Shown in pieces: positions 34,371 to 45,359 of a stretch of DNA of 62,583 nt (positions are counted from its first letter, which is position 1; each line of letters starts with the position of its first letter). The DNA is from Zygnema cylindricum (lineage: Eukaryota > Streptophyta > Zygnematophyceae > Zygnematales > Zygnemataceae). Under the pieces are notes generated by a model, which had not been told where the DNA came from, searched no databases, and saw only the letters and a program-made list of their open reading frames with translations. Made by a program: the position numbers and the translations under genes. The stretch spans positions 49,934 through 112,516 of the forward strand of contig JBBHKE010001333.1 of NCBI GenBank assembly GCA_037447655.1, in the 5' to 3' direction.

Positions 34371-35346
34371 TGCAATTCAGTGTCCTACATAAGACTACAG
34401 AATTCAAGAAACCTCTAGGTATGTTTTAACTAACCCACTTTCAACCATAACCACTGCTGCCCAAGTAGACAAGTTGACAATATGACTACACCCTAGTGCA
34501 GTCTGGACTGCCCTGAGTGCGTAGCAAAAAGTATCACTGGAAACGATGCCAATTTATACAAACTCTCAAAGAGAGAGCTGGTTGTCTTCTAAGAATTGCT
34601 AGGTCATAATCCTCTCTCACAACCCCTATATACTGTAGTACGATCCAATCAAACAACTGTGAAGTACAGAAAGGTACTACGGCGAATGTCCTTTCTGTAT
34701 ATCCTGTGTACTAGAAGGTCATTGAGTGGACACGTGTCCACATTTTATTCATCCTTATGTTCCCCGGAATTCTCGCAACCAAATGTTATCTCTCCATGTG
34801 GCGCTAGGTCATGCCACGTCCGAAAACCGCCAAAGTTACCATTCTAAGATCTGGGCGGAGATATCTGCCGTTGGATCAAAACCAACATTTAATGTTAGCC
34901 GTCCAAACAAATGTCCGATTCATTTGTTTCGTGCGCGATCATGTACGCACTATATATTAACTAGTACTATGTTCCCACAGTCGTAATTCCGTTAATCGGA
35001 TTAAGGATCATGATACAGTTTAAGTAATTAATATACTCTATGTAACTTAACGAACTCTTACGAGAGACCGATTTTGAGATGACGACTACGCCTCGCTCTG
35101 CCGGTCGGAGGTTCAAGTCCTGCCGAACTAAACCTTTTGTTGAGAGTGACTTATGTCACTTCTTAGTACTGCCTATGGAGCTGAGGCAGCCATGGCTCCA
35201 CTACTCTCTCTCTCTCATTCAGTGACTACAACACGTATGGGGGATAGAGGAAAGAGGTCGAGGTAGACTGTCTGCGCTTTTCCTTTCTTTTCCTACTAAG
35301 TTATTCAAACCTATAAAATACTCTATAAATCTAGTGATTTTCAACA
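34371..35346 (-). repeat. 5' LTR of the copia element (976 bp)
   Basis: Partner of the LTR at 29,542-30,551. Inside its inner edge the element-sense sequence is TGTTATGGGCCCACC. I could not match this to a standard initiator-Met primer-binding site. Carries the tRNA-like block at about 35,070-35,140 with B box GGTTCAAGTCC. Confidence 0.92.
35070..35140 (+). other. tRNA-like block in copia 5' LTR, antisense
   Basis: GGAGGTTCAAGTCCTGCCG gives a T-arm-like hairpin around a B box, in the position equivalent to 30,265-30,335. The A-box part reads CGATTTTGAGATGACG and is decayed. Confidence 0.4.
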
Positions 35347-37039
35347 GTTGCCTCATTGGAATGCCATGAGAACTCGTCTTTTGGCAGAGACAAAGGTAAT
35401 AGTCAAACAAGACTTGGCGAGCTAAATGGAGAAGCCAGAAGCCACCGGTGCCTCGATCACATCAGATGGATGGACAATAGTTGATGACACGCCTCTTCTT
35501 AACATTCTAGTTTTCACCCCCAAAGGTGACATGTTTCTCACGGCGGAAGACACTAGTGGGCAAATTAAGGATGCTAATTACGTTAGTAAGGTGTTAGAGA
35601 AGAGAGTTTTTGCGGTAGGGGTCGAGAATGTGGTGCAAGTTTTGACAGATTCTGCCCATGTGAACAAGGCTGCAGCCTCGCTGCTCGTGAGTAAATATTC
35701 TTCGATCACCTAGACGCCATCCGCTGCCCACGTATTGGACTTACTGTTGGAGGATTGGGGCAAGTTGCCATTTATTTTAACACTTGTCCGAGAGGCAAAA
35801 GAGATGTTAAAATTTATTACCAATCATAACATGAGTGCTGCCATTTTCAACAAAATCTCTACACTTCGGCTGTTGAAACCTTGAGAGACGAGGTTTGCGA
35901 CAAATTTCGTCATGCTCAAAAGATTTTTACAGGTGATGGGCAACTTGGAGTGCTTAATGTTTGATGAAAGTTACAAGCAGTGGATGGGTAAAGCTGCATA
36001 TAAGATCGAGGGGCTAAAGATTAAAGGTCACATACTGAGCCCAATGTTTTGGATGAGAGTGACGGAGGTTGTGGCGGTTTCAAAGCCGGTGGTGTGGCTA
36101 ATGAGGGAGTGTGACAAAGGGGCCCCAAATGTGGGAAAGGTTTATTATGGTTTTCATACCGTTGGTCATTTTTTGCAAAAGTTATCCATCGATGGAGGTG
36201 AAACAAATCATGAGGCCTTGCAGGTATTGGAAGAAATGAAGACATCGTTCATGGGCAGATGGGAGATGGCCCATAGTCCCATGTATGCCGCCGGCTTTGT
36301 ACTCAATCTCGAGTACCAAGGTGCCACCTATGGGCAGAATAAAAATGCGGTAATAATGGAAGGCTTTGAGAGAATGCTTGAAAAAATGTTACCAAATGTG
36401 GAGGAGCAGATAAAGGCCCGAGGCCCGCATTGAGCTGTCTAAATATAGAGGTTTCGAGGGTGTTTTTGGAAGGGATGTAACGAAAGCTTGTGCTAGGAAG
36501 ATGCCAGGGTGGAAATGGTGGCAGGAGTTTGGAGGTGTCACCCTGATCTTGCAGAAGGTAGCAATTAGAATCCTCGCCCTATGCTCACTTGCCAGCGCAT
36601 ATGAGAGGAATTGGTCAACCTACGACCATATTCACTCTACGAAAAGAAACAGGCTCACATCTAATAGGGCCAAAGATCTGTTATGGGTCTTTAACAATCT
36701 TAGATTGCTACACAAGACCAGGGATATCAGTTATGAAGAGGCCATGGTAGCATAGGAGGAAGAGGGAGGGGAGGTAGGGGAGGAAGGGGAGGAGGTTTTT
36801 CATGATAACATGTTTGACCTAGATTTGGAGTAAATAGATTTCCAGTAAGGAGAGATAATTTCAATGTGGAAACAAAACCATGTCCTACAAATTAATGCAA
36901 AGATGAATTTTTCGTGCTTTAATGTGAACCTGATTTTTTTATTATTGGTATGGTGTAACATTCGCAAGTCAATAGAAAGTTGGTTTTTTTTCTCTTCCAT
37001 GTGAACTTGTATTTTTTCATTATTGACATGTTATAATAA

Positions 37040-37180
37040 GGCCATGTTGAATCAGCGACGAAGCAGCCTAGTCCTCGTCCCTATAGAAGTTCAGCGGTGA
37101 TACCGCTTCGTCGCTGGTTCAATAACCAACGACGAAGCAGTTTGGTCGCTTGTTCAGCAGCCTGGTTCAGCGCCGTGATT
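37040..37180. repeat. Inverted repeat built of CAGCGACGAAGC words
   Basis: CAGCGACGAAGC at about 37,054 is matched by GCTTCGTCGCTG at about 37,110, with further ACGACGAAGCAG and CTTGTTCAGCAG words to 37,180. A long hairpin is possible. It lies ~200 bp past the hAT pseudogene, but no matching copy was found on the other side, so it is not assigned as its terminus. Confidence 0.6.
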
Positions 37181-38182
37181 GCCACGTCGCTGGTTTTTGA
37201 ACTTCACTATTTTTTAGCGTATGCCGTATCGAAAATTTGAAATTTGAAACTTTCAAAAATCAAAAAATGTACGGAAATGTACTGGTACATAGTCAGGTAC
37301 GCATTTTATAACAATTTTTTCATCGTTAAATGCGTATCGTGCGTAGTATTCGCGAGTTCGTTTCGTGCGTATTATGCGCACGGGACAACTATGACTTTAC
37401 TCGATGTTAAATAGTCACAAAATCGTGTAGCGTCTACAACCGTCACATAATTATGTAACAATTTTGTTTTCGTATTTCGGATCACTCAGAAAACTAGTAC
37501 GGAGATTTTTCACTAAAAGACAATTTTGCATGTCTAAGCTGCGGCTACATGGGCATACGCCCTAAGTTGTTTCCTATTGCAAATTGACGTGGACAGCTTC
37601 CGGACCAATGTGTCGATGGCTGGACTTTATTTTGGCGTTTCTATGTCACGTCACAATCTCGTAGAATTCGGCGATTGTCACGCTTTTCGTGCCTCGAAGC
37701 ATGTAACGTCCTGTCTACGTGGCAAACTTTCAAACGTTAACATATGACCTGACCGAAACTTTTAAGTTACAATTGTTACAGAAAGTGCAACAATTTCTGT
37801 GTTTCACTTTTTTGGTTAAAATGGTGATCTACCTAACAGAGTTGCACGGGTTAGCGTTAATTAAATTACGCCACGTGGCATATGCTCTCTTATTCCCTCC
37901 AATGAGAATTCAGTATTATAGCGCGCGCGCAGGTCTTATTTTGTCCGATTCTAACAAACTTCTCCTTTCCATGCTCCCACGCTAACCAGAACAGCTTTTC
38001 GTTTCGACAAATCGAAAGCTTCCACGTGTACTTTTCCGAAAAATATGTTCAGGAATTACAAACGCGACGACTTTTTTTTTTTGACGAATTCAAAATTTTG
38101 AACGCGGGAAAACACATTTTTTTTTTTCCCGCGATGATACTGGACCTTCAGTAAAAGAGAGAGGACCATCATTTTCAAAGCC
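37181..38182. other. Intergenic with R1 repeat words; carboxylesterase upstream
   Basis: Contains TCACAAAATCGTGTAGCG and similar R1 words at 37,410-37,460, then AT-rich sequence up to the carboxylesterase start codon. No promoter element was assigned. Confidence 0.5.
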
Positions 38183-41100
38183 ATGGCTTCCCTCTTCTCT
38201 TTCCTCTTGCGTGTTGCCACGTGTCTTCTTCTTACACGTCTATGCGCCTCCCGGATAATCCAAAAACGCGAATCTGCAGATCTTATCTCGAGGAGTACGG
38301 ATTTGCCGCTTGGCACTCTGATAGGCGTTCCATGTGAAACTGACAAAACAGTTACAGCGTATCTCGGTGTGCCCTATGCGAAACCGCCACGTGGCGTATT
38401 GCGATTCAGTAGCCCAATTCCGTACGATACTCCGTATGAAGGAGGTGTACGGAACGCCAGTACGGAACCTCCTCCTTGTGGAAGTTTCTGCAAAGGAGTT
38501 TCCTTAGATACTTCGACGAGCTCCGAGGTAGGGAAAAAAAGAACAAAAAAATAAAAGAAAATAAAAGAGAAGAAAAAAAGGATAAAATAAAATTAGAAGG
38601 GAACGGCGTCACTAATCGTCCGAAGTTTGGTAGTCGCCTTCAATCGTCACAAAGTTGTACCTATGTCTACAACCGTCACATGTCAAAGTTCCGATTTCAT
38701 TTTCGCACATTGGGACACTTTTCAAAGTAGTAAGGAGAATCTTCACTACAGTCTAAAATACTTTATCAAAGTACCGATTACATGGGGACGTACCCTTAGT
38801 GTACGGCCCCATGTGGGTAAGTGCGGGTTTTTTTTTCTGTCGTTTTCGTTTAAAACTTTGCGCCATACTGCTTAAGTTGAAACCGTACGAAGAAATCGCA
38901 AATTGGTAAAGTACAATTTGCGTCATTCTCGAACTTAGGATGTACGAAAAATTATCGTCTTGTGTTTTTTCAACCCACCGTCACGTCATCTTCAAACTTA
39001 TCATAAACCACATCGCCAATGTGTTTTAAGCAAAGTAGAAGCGTTTACACGAATAGGAAAACGTATTCCCACGTGAAAAGTTTTCAAAAGTTTTTGACGA
39101 CTGAAAAAAGTACAAGGTTGTTCATATTTGTCCGCATGCACCTTGTACGGTTTTTTTTTTCATAGGTCTCGACGCTGCAGTGTCATTTCAAGTAAACATG
39201 GAAAATCCGCGAAGGTGAAAAATCTAGGAAGTCATGGCGACCGGACAGGAGAGGTTTACGCAAAGGCATGTTGTACAGCCACGGATGCAAGGCTGCACGT
39301 CTAACGATGTCACGCAATGACATGCAACATGCCAAATCGTTTCAAAAATTACGATGTGTCTTGCGACGCTTCAAAAAGTTTCGAAAAATAAGGTGCGGCA
39401 AGACAGATTATACACGTTGACAGCCGTCACGGGCATTGTCGACGTATACAATCGTCACAAAGTTAAGTACAATTTCGAGTAAATACATATCGCTTTGCAG
39501 GATAAATTAAAAAGCACGATGGTAAACCATCTGAGTCTTGGGGTATAAAAGGGGTGGCATAACCAACATTGAAAAACAACAATAAAAAACAAAAAGAGCG
39601 ACAAGAACACACCCTAAAAAAAGAAAGCAACAACAAGGAAAATAAAAGCACCCTAACTCAAAATGAAAAGCACGGCAACTCACAAAAACAAAAATACAAA
39701 CCCCAACCCCGACCCTAACTCAATTAAATATCTACGAAAAACAACCCCGTAAGTCCCCCCAGCCCGGGGGAGCACGTTGAGGGAGTTCCGGAGCACGGCG
39801 CCGATCCATAACCGCAACAGTCGATCGGAGGAGAATAGAAGCCTGCACTCGTTGTAGAGCCACAGATAAGCGTTGACGGTAAAAAGAAGTAAGGACCAAA
39901 GGAGGAGGGCTCCCAGGTCCTCGACGCTCGAAAGCACGTCGAGCACAAGTACGGAGAAATGTTGATATTTGGGTATTTTCTAGGTCTTTATTAGATAGAA
40001 AAGAGTAGAGGCAGTCTGCCCCTGACTCCCTTCTCCAAGCCCCCACACTTGTCGTAGTCACTGAAGGCTGGAGAGGGAGCTAGAGCCATGGCTGCCTAAG
40101 CTCTCCAGAGAGACAGGAATAGATAATATAGGTATGTTTACCAAAATGGTATTTGACCGACCCAGGAATTGATCCTGGTGTCTACCGTCGGTGAACCGTC
40201 CCGTAGTCGTTAGCTTTGTCCATTTAGTCTAGGACTAGTGCTAGTACATATAGGGTTTGATAGATATTTATATAATTACAGGTAGGGAATTCCATTTAAC
40301 TGGATTACGGTATTCAGGGCATAGAAACAGTTGTACTTTTAGCACCGGACGAAATAAATAGTACGGACATTTATTTCGACGGTCCGTTTTAGTTACGATG
40401 TAAATCGGACGGCCGTGGTAAGCGCCGCTTTCACGGAAAAGAAAATTTGGCAGTTTGCAGACGCCGCCACTCCGGANNNNNNNNNNCAGGGAGCTCGAGA
40501 GTATTCGGAAGTGTTTTTTTCCTCTTCTTCTTTTCCTTTCCTTTCTCCTTTTTCCTTTTTTTTTGTTTTTTTGTTTTTTAGCTTACACAGTCAATTCTCT
40601 CCATATTCAAGGAGCTCTAAAGTTTTTTGTAACTAATGTACACTTCCTCAAAGGCATGCCAATAAAAATACCAACTCATCTCATGACATATTATATTTTT
40701 TTAACTTGTTCCTTACCTATTAACTGTGCGCATTATCAGTCAGAGCCCGCCATGTGTCCATCTTCTTCCAATAGAAGCGGTATTTTACGCGTGTCAATTA
40801 TCCATTCCTTGTTCAATTTTTTTATATTATACAGTACTCTACTCAACCATAAAAATAACCGTACGGAAACTCCTTCACATGTAATCAATGTTTTTTGAAA
40901 TCTCGAGGAACTTATACCTCTCTTAACTGACACATTCGATTTTTTGTTTTTTTGTTTTTTTTTCCTTTTTCCTCTTTCCTTTCCTTTTCTTCTTCTCCTT
41001 TTTTTGTGAAGGCTTATGAGAGCTCGAGGGACTTTATGATTGCGGTAAATTGTTATCCTTTGGAATCTTTAGTAGAGGAAATGGAGTGTATGAGATCGAA

Positions 41101-43304
41101 AACATTCGACGTTCTCATGAACGTAACGAGAACCATAGAAAGGAGTCGTCCTGTTAGCCTTTTATGGTGTGACCGTGACAGTTGGAGAGCTCTTTTTCAA
41201 CATGTGATCGATGGGACCGTTTTTCCGTTGTCCGTTTTAGATGCCCTCGAGACCGGAAACTATAATAAAGGTAAGATCAATTCTATATGTAGTTTTCCAA
41301 ATGATTCGAAATGTCGAAATTAGTTGAGATCGATTGGAATTAATTGAAATCAATTGAAATAACTTGAAAATCAATTGGAAATTTATCAAAATTAGTCGGA
41401 GTTTTTTTTTTTTTGGCTTTAATCGGATTTTGCTGGAATTAATCATATTTGATTTGGGTGATAATAATAATAAAAAGTTATCAGAGTAATTTTAAATTGT
41501 GGGCGTTAATCAGAATGAATCGAAATCAATTGGAAATAGTCGGTAATAGTTGTCACCAAACTGAATTTATTAGATTTAATCGTATTTATCTCTAATTAGT
41601 CGAAACTAATTGGATTAGTCAGAAATAGTGGGTATTAGTGGGAAATGAAAATTAGTCTGGATCAGCTGGTATTACTGAGAATTAATGGAAATTTGTTGGA
41701 ATTTGTTAGCATTAATCGAAAGAAAATGGCATCAGTCGAAAGAAAATGGCATCAGTCGAAAGAAAATGGCATCAGTTGAAGTCGATAGAGCAAATTGAAC
41801 TTATTAGGAGTCAATCAAAAGTAGTTACGATTAATTAGAAATCAATTTCTATCGATTAACCGTCGATTAATTTTGATTATTGAAACTAGTTGGAAGCAGC
41901 CGGAGTTTAATCTTTATTCGTAGAACATCACCTTCAAGAAACCTTTGTGGATAAATCTTTGTGGAAAATTCCTCTCATGTTTTGACGATTTCGTGTCTCT
42001 GTTTTTCTATTTTTTTGTGATATAGTTCCATACATGACCGGATTTACCACCGAAGAAGCTGGAGGATTTGTGGAGTCATTTTATGCCGACGGTGCAACTT
42101 TGGGCAGCATAAAAACTTTTATTTCGACGATGTATCCTAACGCTGACTCAGATACTATTCTTAAAGCATATCCGGAAGAATATTATTCAGGTACATTGCT
42201 TTTACAAATCTGTTTAACAAGATTTGTTCAGAAACCGTAACTAACAAAACGATTTGTTTATAACACAAGGATAACTTCATAACAACTCATAGTAAATCGG
42301 TTACAACTCCAAAAACAACCCCATAACAACTATGTCATAACTCCATGATAACTTCATAATGACTTCATAATAACTTCATAATAACGCCATTATGACTCCT
42401 TAACAACTGTACAACAACTCTACAACAACTCCATAGCAACTTCATTAGAAAGTTTTATAGGAACTCCACAAAAATCTCCACAAAAACTCAACAAAAACTC
42501 CACAAAATCACCACAACAACTTCATAACAACTTTATAACAACTGTGTAATAACTCCATGATAACTTCATAAAAGCTCCATAATAACTCCCGAACAACTCC
42601 CCAACAACTCCATAACCAACCCCATTCTAACGTCGATCCTCGATGATTTTCCACAGCAAGCCCAAATCCCATCGTCGCTCGATTTGCTGCGATCTGGACG
42701 GACGCCCTCTTCACATGTCCGGTGCATCAACGGTTGCAAGCGAGAGGAGACAAATCGACAAATTATTTGTATTGGTGGGGAGCGACTCCGTCTTGTCCAA
42801 CGGAAATGGTCTACATGGGACCGGCACATGGAGACGAACTGTGGATGTTTTTCGGCATTACTACCAACTTTACCACGTCGGAAACCGCGACTGGGACATG
42901 TGATTATACGGAGGTGAGAGGGAGAGGGAGAGGGAGAGGGAGAGGGAGAGGAAGAGGGAGAGGGAGAGAAGGGAGAGAGGGAGGGAGAGAGAGAGAGAGC
43001 AAGTTGCATAACAATGTTCGACATGTTGAGATTTCTCGTATTTAATTTGTGTAAAATTTGTCTTTTTTGCGATGGGTTGTCGCAGACGGAAGCTGACCTT
43101 TCCATGAACGCTCTTTCCGCGATCCGTTCCATGGCGGATAACGGAGTTCCGAGATGGATCAACGGAACGGAATGGCCAACATGGAACTCTGTTGAGGAGC
43201 TGGGGACTTATCTGAACTCGGGAGATTATCAAACCAAGACTCTAAATTTTGAAAATCGTTGTAGTGTCCTTTTAGATTCGACTCAATCGACACAAGTTAT
43301 ATGA
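38183..43304 (+). CDS. Type-B carboxylesterase, secreted; catalytic-serine exons missing
   Basis: Serine-hydrolase family of carboxylesterases and cholinesterase-like enzymes. Exon 1 (38183-38527) has a signal peptide (MASLFSFLLRVATCLLLTRL) and the family start LGTLIGVPC, TAYLGVPYAKPPRGVLRF. After 2.5 kb come 41012-41270 (FQHVIDGTVFPL, TGNYNK), 42026-42190 (VPYMTGFTTEEAGGF), 42657-42913 (NYLYWWGATP, then GPAHGDEL carrying the catalytic His) and 43086-43304 (WINGTEWPTWNS, stop TGA). Splice phases agree for the last four. The expected HGGGF oxyanion and GESAG nucleophile exons are not visible. Their place holds R1 repeats, a copia-like LTR and a 10-N gap, so they may be lost or sit in unassembled sequence. 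Another gene fragment ahead of the gap cannot be excluded. Confidence 0.85.
38590..38880. repeat. Inverted copy of repeat R1 in carboxylesterase intron
   Basis: Reverse complement of about 7210-7460, including the shared TTTGACATGTGACGGTTGTAG and ACATGGGGACGTACCCTTA blocks. Weaker R1 words continue at 39,300-39,480. Confidence 0.75.
39964..40270 (+). mobile_element. copia-type LTR remnant (solo LTR candidate)
   Basis: Starts TGTTGATATTTGGGTATTTTCT and shares successive blocks with the 29.5-kb copia LTR in the opposite orientation: TTGTCGTAGTCACTGAAGG, then GAGCCATGGCTGCCT and AGCTCT. Position 40,160-40,185 holds GACCCAGGAATTGATCCTGG, an antisense B box (CCAGG/CCTGG stem) where the other LTRs have theirs. 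The 3' end is not defined. No internal copia sequence follows, though the N gap is 200 bp away. Confidence 0.6.
40477..40486. other. Assembly gap (10 N)
   Basis: A run of ten N, probably a placeholder of unknown true length. It falls in the part of the carboxylesterase gene where the catalytic exons are expected. Confidence 0.99.
41320..41890. repeat. GAAATTAGTCGAAATTAATTGG array in carboxylesterase intron
   Basis: Degenerate 10-22-bp units (TTAGTCGGAATT, AATTGGAAAT, CATCAGTCGAAAGAAAATGG in triplicate at about 41,720-41,775) fill the intron between the exons ending 41,270 and starting 42,026. Confidence 0.8.
42240..42625. repeat. AACTCCATAATAACTTCAT array in next carboxylesterase intron
   Basis: Words CATAACAACT, CATAATAACT and CACAAAAACT repeat every ~10-20 bases from the donor side to just before the acceptor at 42,656. 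Confidence 0.85.
42914..43000. repeat. (GGGAGA)n run at the start of the last carboxylesterase intron
   Basis: Begins directly at the GTGAGAGGG donor; the donor itself forms the first unit of the hexamer run. Confidence 0.9.
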
Positions 43305-44826
43305 GGATAAACTCTTAATTACAATTGATTACTCTTGGTTACTATTGGTTATTCTTGGTTTTGAACCGTATGTGGTTTATTTTTTAGTGTGGTTTTTTTT
43401 GTTTTATTTTAGGGAATGTTTTTGGTTTAGAAGTATTTTTGGATCGGTGTTTTTTTAGCGAGGATTTGTAAGATTTTTGCAAATTTTTGACAACGATAGT
43501 TTAAAAAAAAAGAATTAGGAGGAAGAGGAGAGGAGAAAAAGAGAGGAAGAGACGAGATTCATTTTGATAGATTTGTAAATATATTATTAGGAAGTAACGA
43601 GTTCGTTTTTAGCGAAAAAATAGTAATAAAATCAAATAGCATCTGTCGCTTGAAATGTCTGGAAAAAAGTTAAAAGAGTACTTTTTTTGAAATAGGAGAC
43701 AGTCTTTTTAAGACTCCGTTGATTTTTTGGCAATGCCGATGGAACGGAAGGGTCTTGTATGAGGAGAGAGGAGGAGAGAGGAGGGGAGAGAGGAGGAGAG
43801 AGGAAGAGAGGGAAAGACAGGTTTTTTGGAAAGAACGTTAATAAACAGCTAATTTAAAGTAGGCAAAAGTAGAACTACAGTTGTGACGTCACATGGTAGG
43901 TCCACCAGAGAATTTGTCTTATTCTAGGGTTGGTCACCATTGTATATTCCCCTTTTCCCTTTTTCCCTCAACTAATTTCTTCAAAATTCGTATGTTTCAT
44001 GTGTTCCCAATTTCCCTTTTACTCATAATTTTTTTTTTTCAAAATTTGTATTTGTAGTATAGTTCCCCTTTTCCCTTTTTTCCTTTTATTTAATTTCTTG
44101 AAAATTTGAGCTTTTAATAACTTCCCGTTACCCCGAGAACGCCGATAGCTTCTTAAAAAGAGGTAATAATTTCTTAAAACGGGTAAATAATAAATTGCGA
44201 ACCATAATTAGTGCTGAAAACAATAATTTAGGGACAGTTTTTTTTCCCTTCCAGCCATAAAATAATGTGAAGTACACTTATTCTGCTTTTTTTTAAAGAC
44301 TAATTATTTTGAAAAGGTATTCAAGGGATTTTAATCCACACTAATAATATTTATTCCTCCTAATTGATATAAAGTACTTGTAAATTCGATCAATAAATAA
44401 TAAATAAATAAATAAATAAACATATGGATACAAGAATTCAATTTTGGAAAAAAAAGAGTGATAAAAAAATTGTCACATTGCTGCAAAGATGGTGCATAGA
44501 AAAGGGGCTTTTAAAATTAATAATATATATTATTTATATAAATATTTATATATAAACAAAAGAGTACAGTTTAATCACAAAAAGCTTAAAACTAATTTAA
44601 AAAAAAAGTACGGATAACTTTTAAACCATATGAGAAAAAAAAAACCCATTCAAACCTTTTACTACTATCTTCTAAACATTTAAAAAAACCCTAAAAAACC
44701 CCAAAAACCCTAAACCCACGTAATAATTTCCTTTGAAGAAAGGATTTTAAATGTATGAGAAAGTTTTTCGTTTCGAAAACAATTCACATATTTAACTTAT
44801 TTTGTTACTTGGAGAAATAAAAAAAG

Positions 44827-44859
<33 letters not shown>

Positions 44860-45168
44860 AAAAGGGAAAAAGAAAAAGGGAAAAAGAAAAAGGGAAAAAG
44901 AAAAAAAAGAGAAAAAAACAGCCCTAAAACCATAAATACACTAAAAAACTATCATTTTGAGATACTTTGGTGCTTAGGAAAGATTCATAAAGAAAAAAAG
45001 AAAAAAGAAAAAAGAAAAAAGAATTAAGGAAAAAGGCAGCTCTACAACCTTAAAAACTATGTAAAAAACTAAAATCTTAAAAACTGAAAAAAAAAGTAAA
45101 AAAAAACTTTTGTGCTTTATATTCGTACTTTATTTTCGTACTTTATTTTCATACTTTATTTTCACACT
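43305..45168. other. AT-rich intergenic; carboxylesterase 3' flank, low-complexity patches
   Basis: Holds GGAGAGAGGA at 43,760-43,815, (AAAT)n near 44,400, degenerate CCCTAAA-like words at 44,690-44,720, and a GGGAAAAAGAAAAA array at 44,840-44,920. At 45,107-45,168 four copies of a 13-bp unit carry AATAAA on the minus strand, next to the end of the small gene. No other gene is seen. Confidence 0.6.
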
Positions 45169-45326
45169 TTATTTAAGGGCCGGGGCATATACTCCTCTTG
45201 CTAAGGCATTATTCGAGGGTTCTAAATCTCCTTCATTTTCTCCGCCCAAAATAGGGACTAGAGGGATAGAAGTCACTCCTCCCTTTTCATAATTCTCCTG
45301 AAAAAAAAAAAAAAAAAAATGAAAAA

Positions 45327-45359
<33 letters not shown>

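Larger units (their letters stand above)
29542..35346 (-). mobile_element. Ty1/copia LTR retrotransposon inserted in hAT gene
   Basis: Direct repeats of ~1 kb bound an interior that reads copia on the minus strand. The element starts TGTTGAAAATCAC and ends GAATTGCA in its own orientation. A 5-bp target duplication is visible with one mismatch: GTTAC (29,537-29,541) and GTTGC (35,347-35,351). The purine tract AAATAAGGAGAG lies directly before the 3' LTR. LTR divergence is clear (many substitutions and small indels), so the insertion is old. The region between the 5' LTR and the zinc knuckle is only about 300 bp, so most of gag is lost. Confidence 0.92.
28960..36832 (+). pseudogene. BED-finger hAT transposase pseudogene, split by copia
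   Basis: The 5' part is 29,080-29,363, with a BED-type finger (C and H residues in ACHICPDEVKEEF and before NHLFGNVKSGG), then a 41-bp candidate intron and 29,405-29,541 (AKAFFANNLPFQLLDDPYF). A copia element follows. The frame resumes at 35,347 (PHWNAMRTRLLAETK, then ATGASITSDGWT, the hAT catalytic-domain start) and runs to the dimerisation region (WKWWQEFGG, LASAYERNWSTYDHIHSTKR) and an acidic tail to 36,832. In-frame stops: TAA 35,423, TAG 35,711, TGA 35,882, TAG 36,753. A 7-bp tandem duplication (aggcccg, about 36,416-36,430) shifts the frame. The gene is therefore dead even without the insertion. Confidence 0.88.

Noticed and set aside
39680-40061. Minus-strand frames of 74-109 codons
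   Set aside because: Three overlapping frames equally open; the region includes copia LTR sequence and no domain is seen.
44690-44720. Interstitial telomere repeat (CCCTAAA)
   Set aside because: Only a few imperfect units amid A-rich DNA; chance is adequate.
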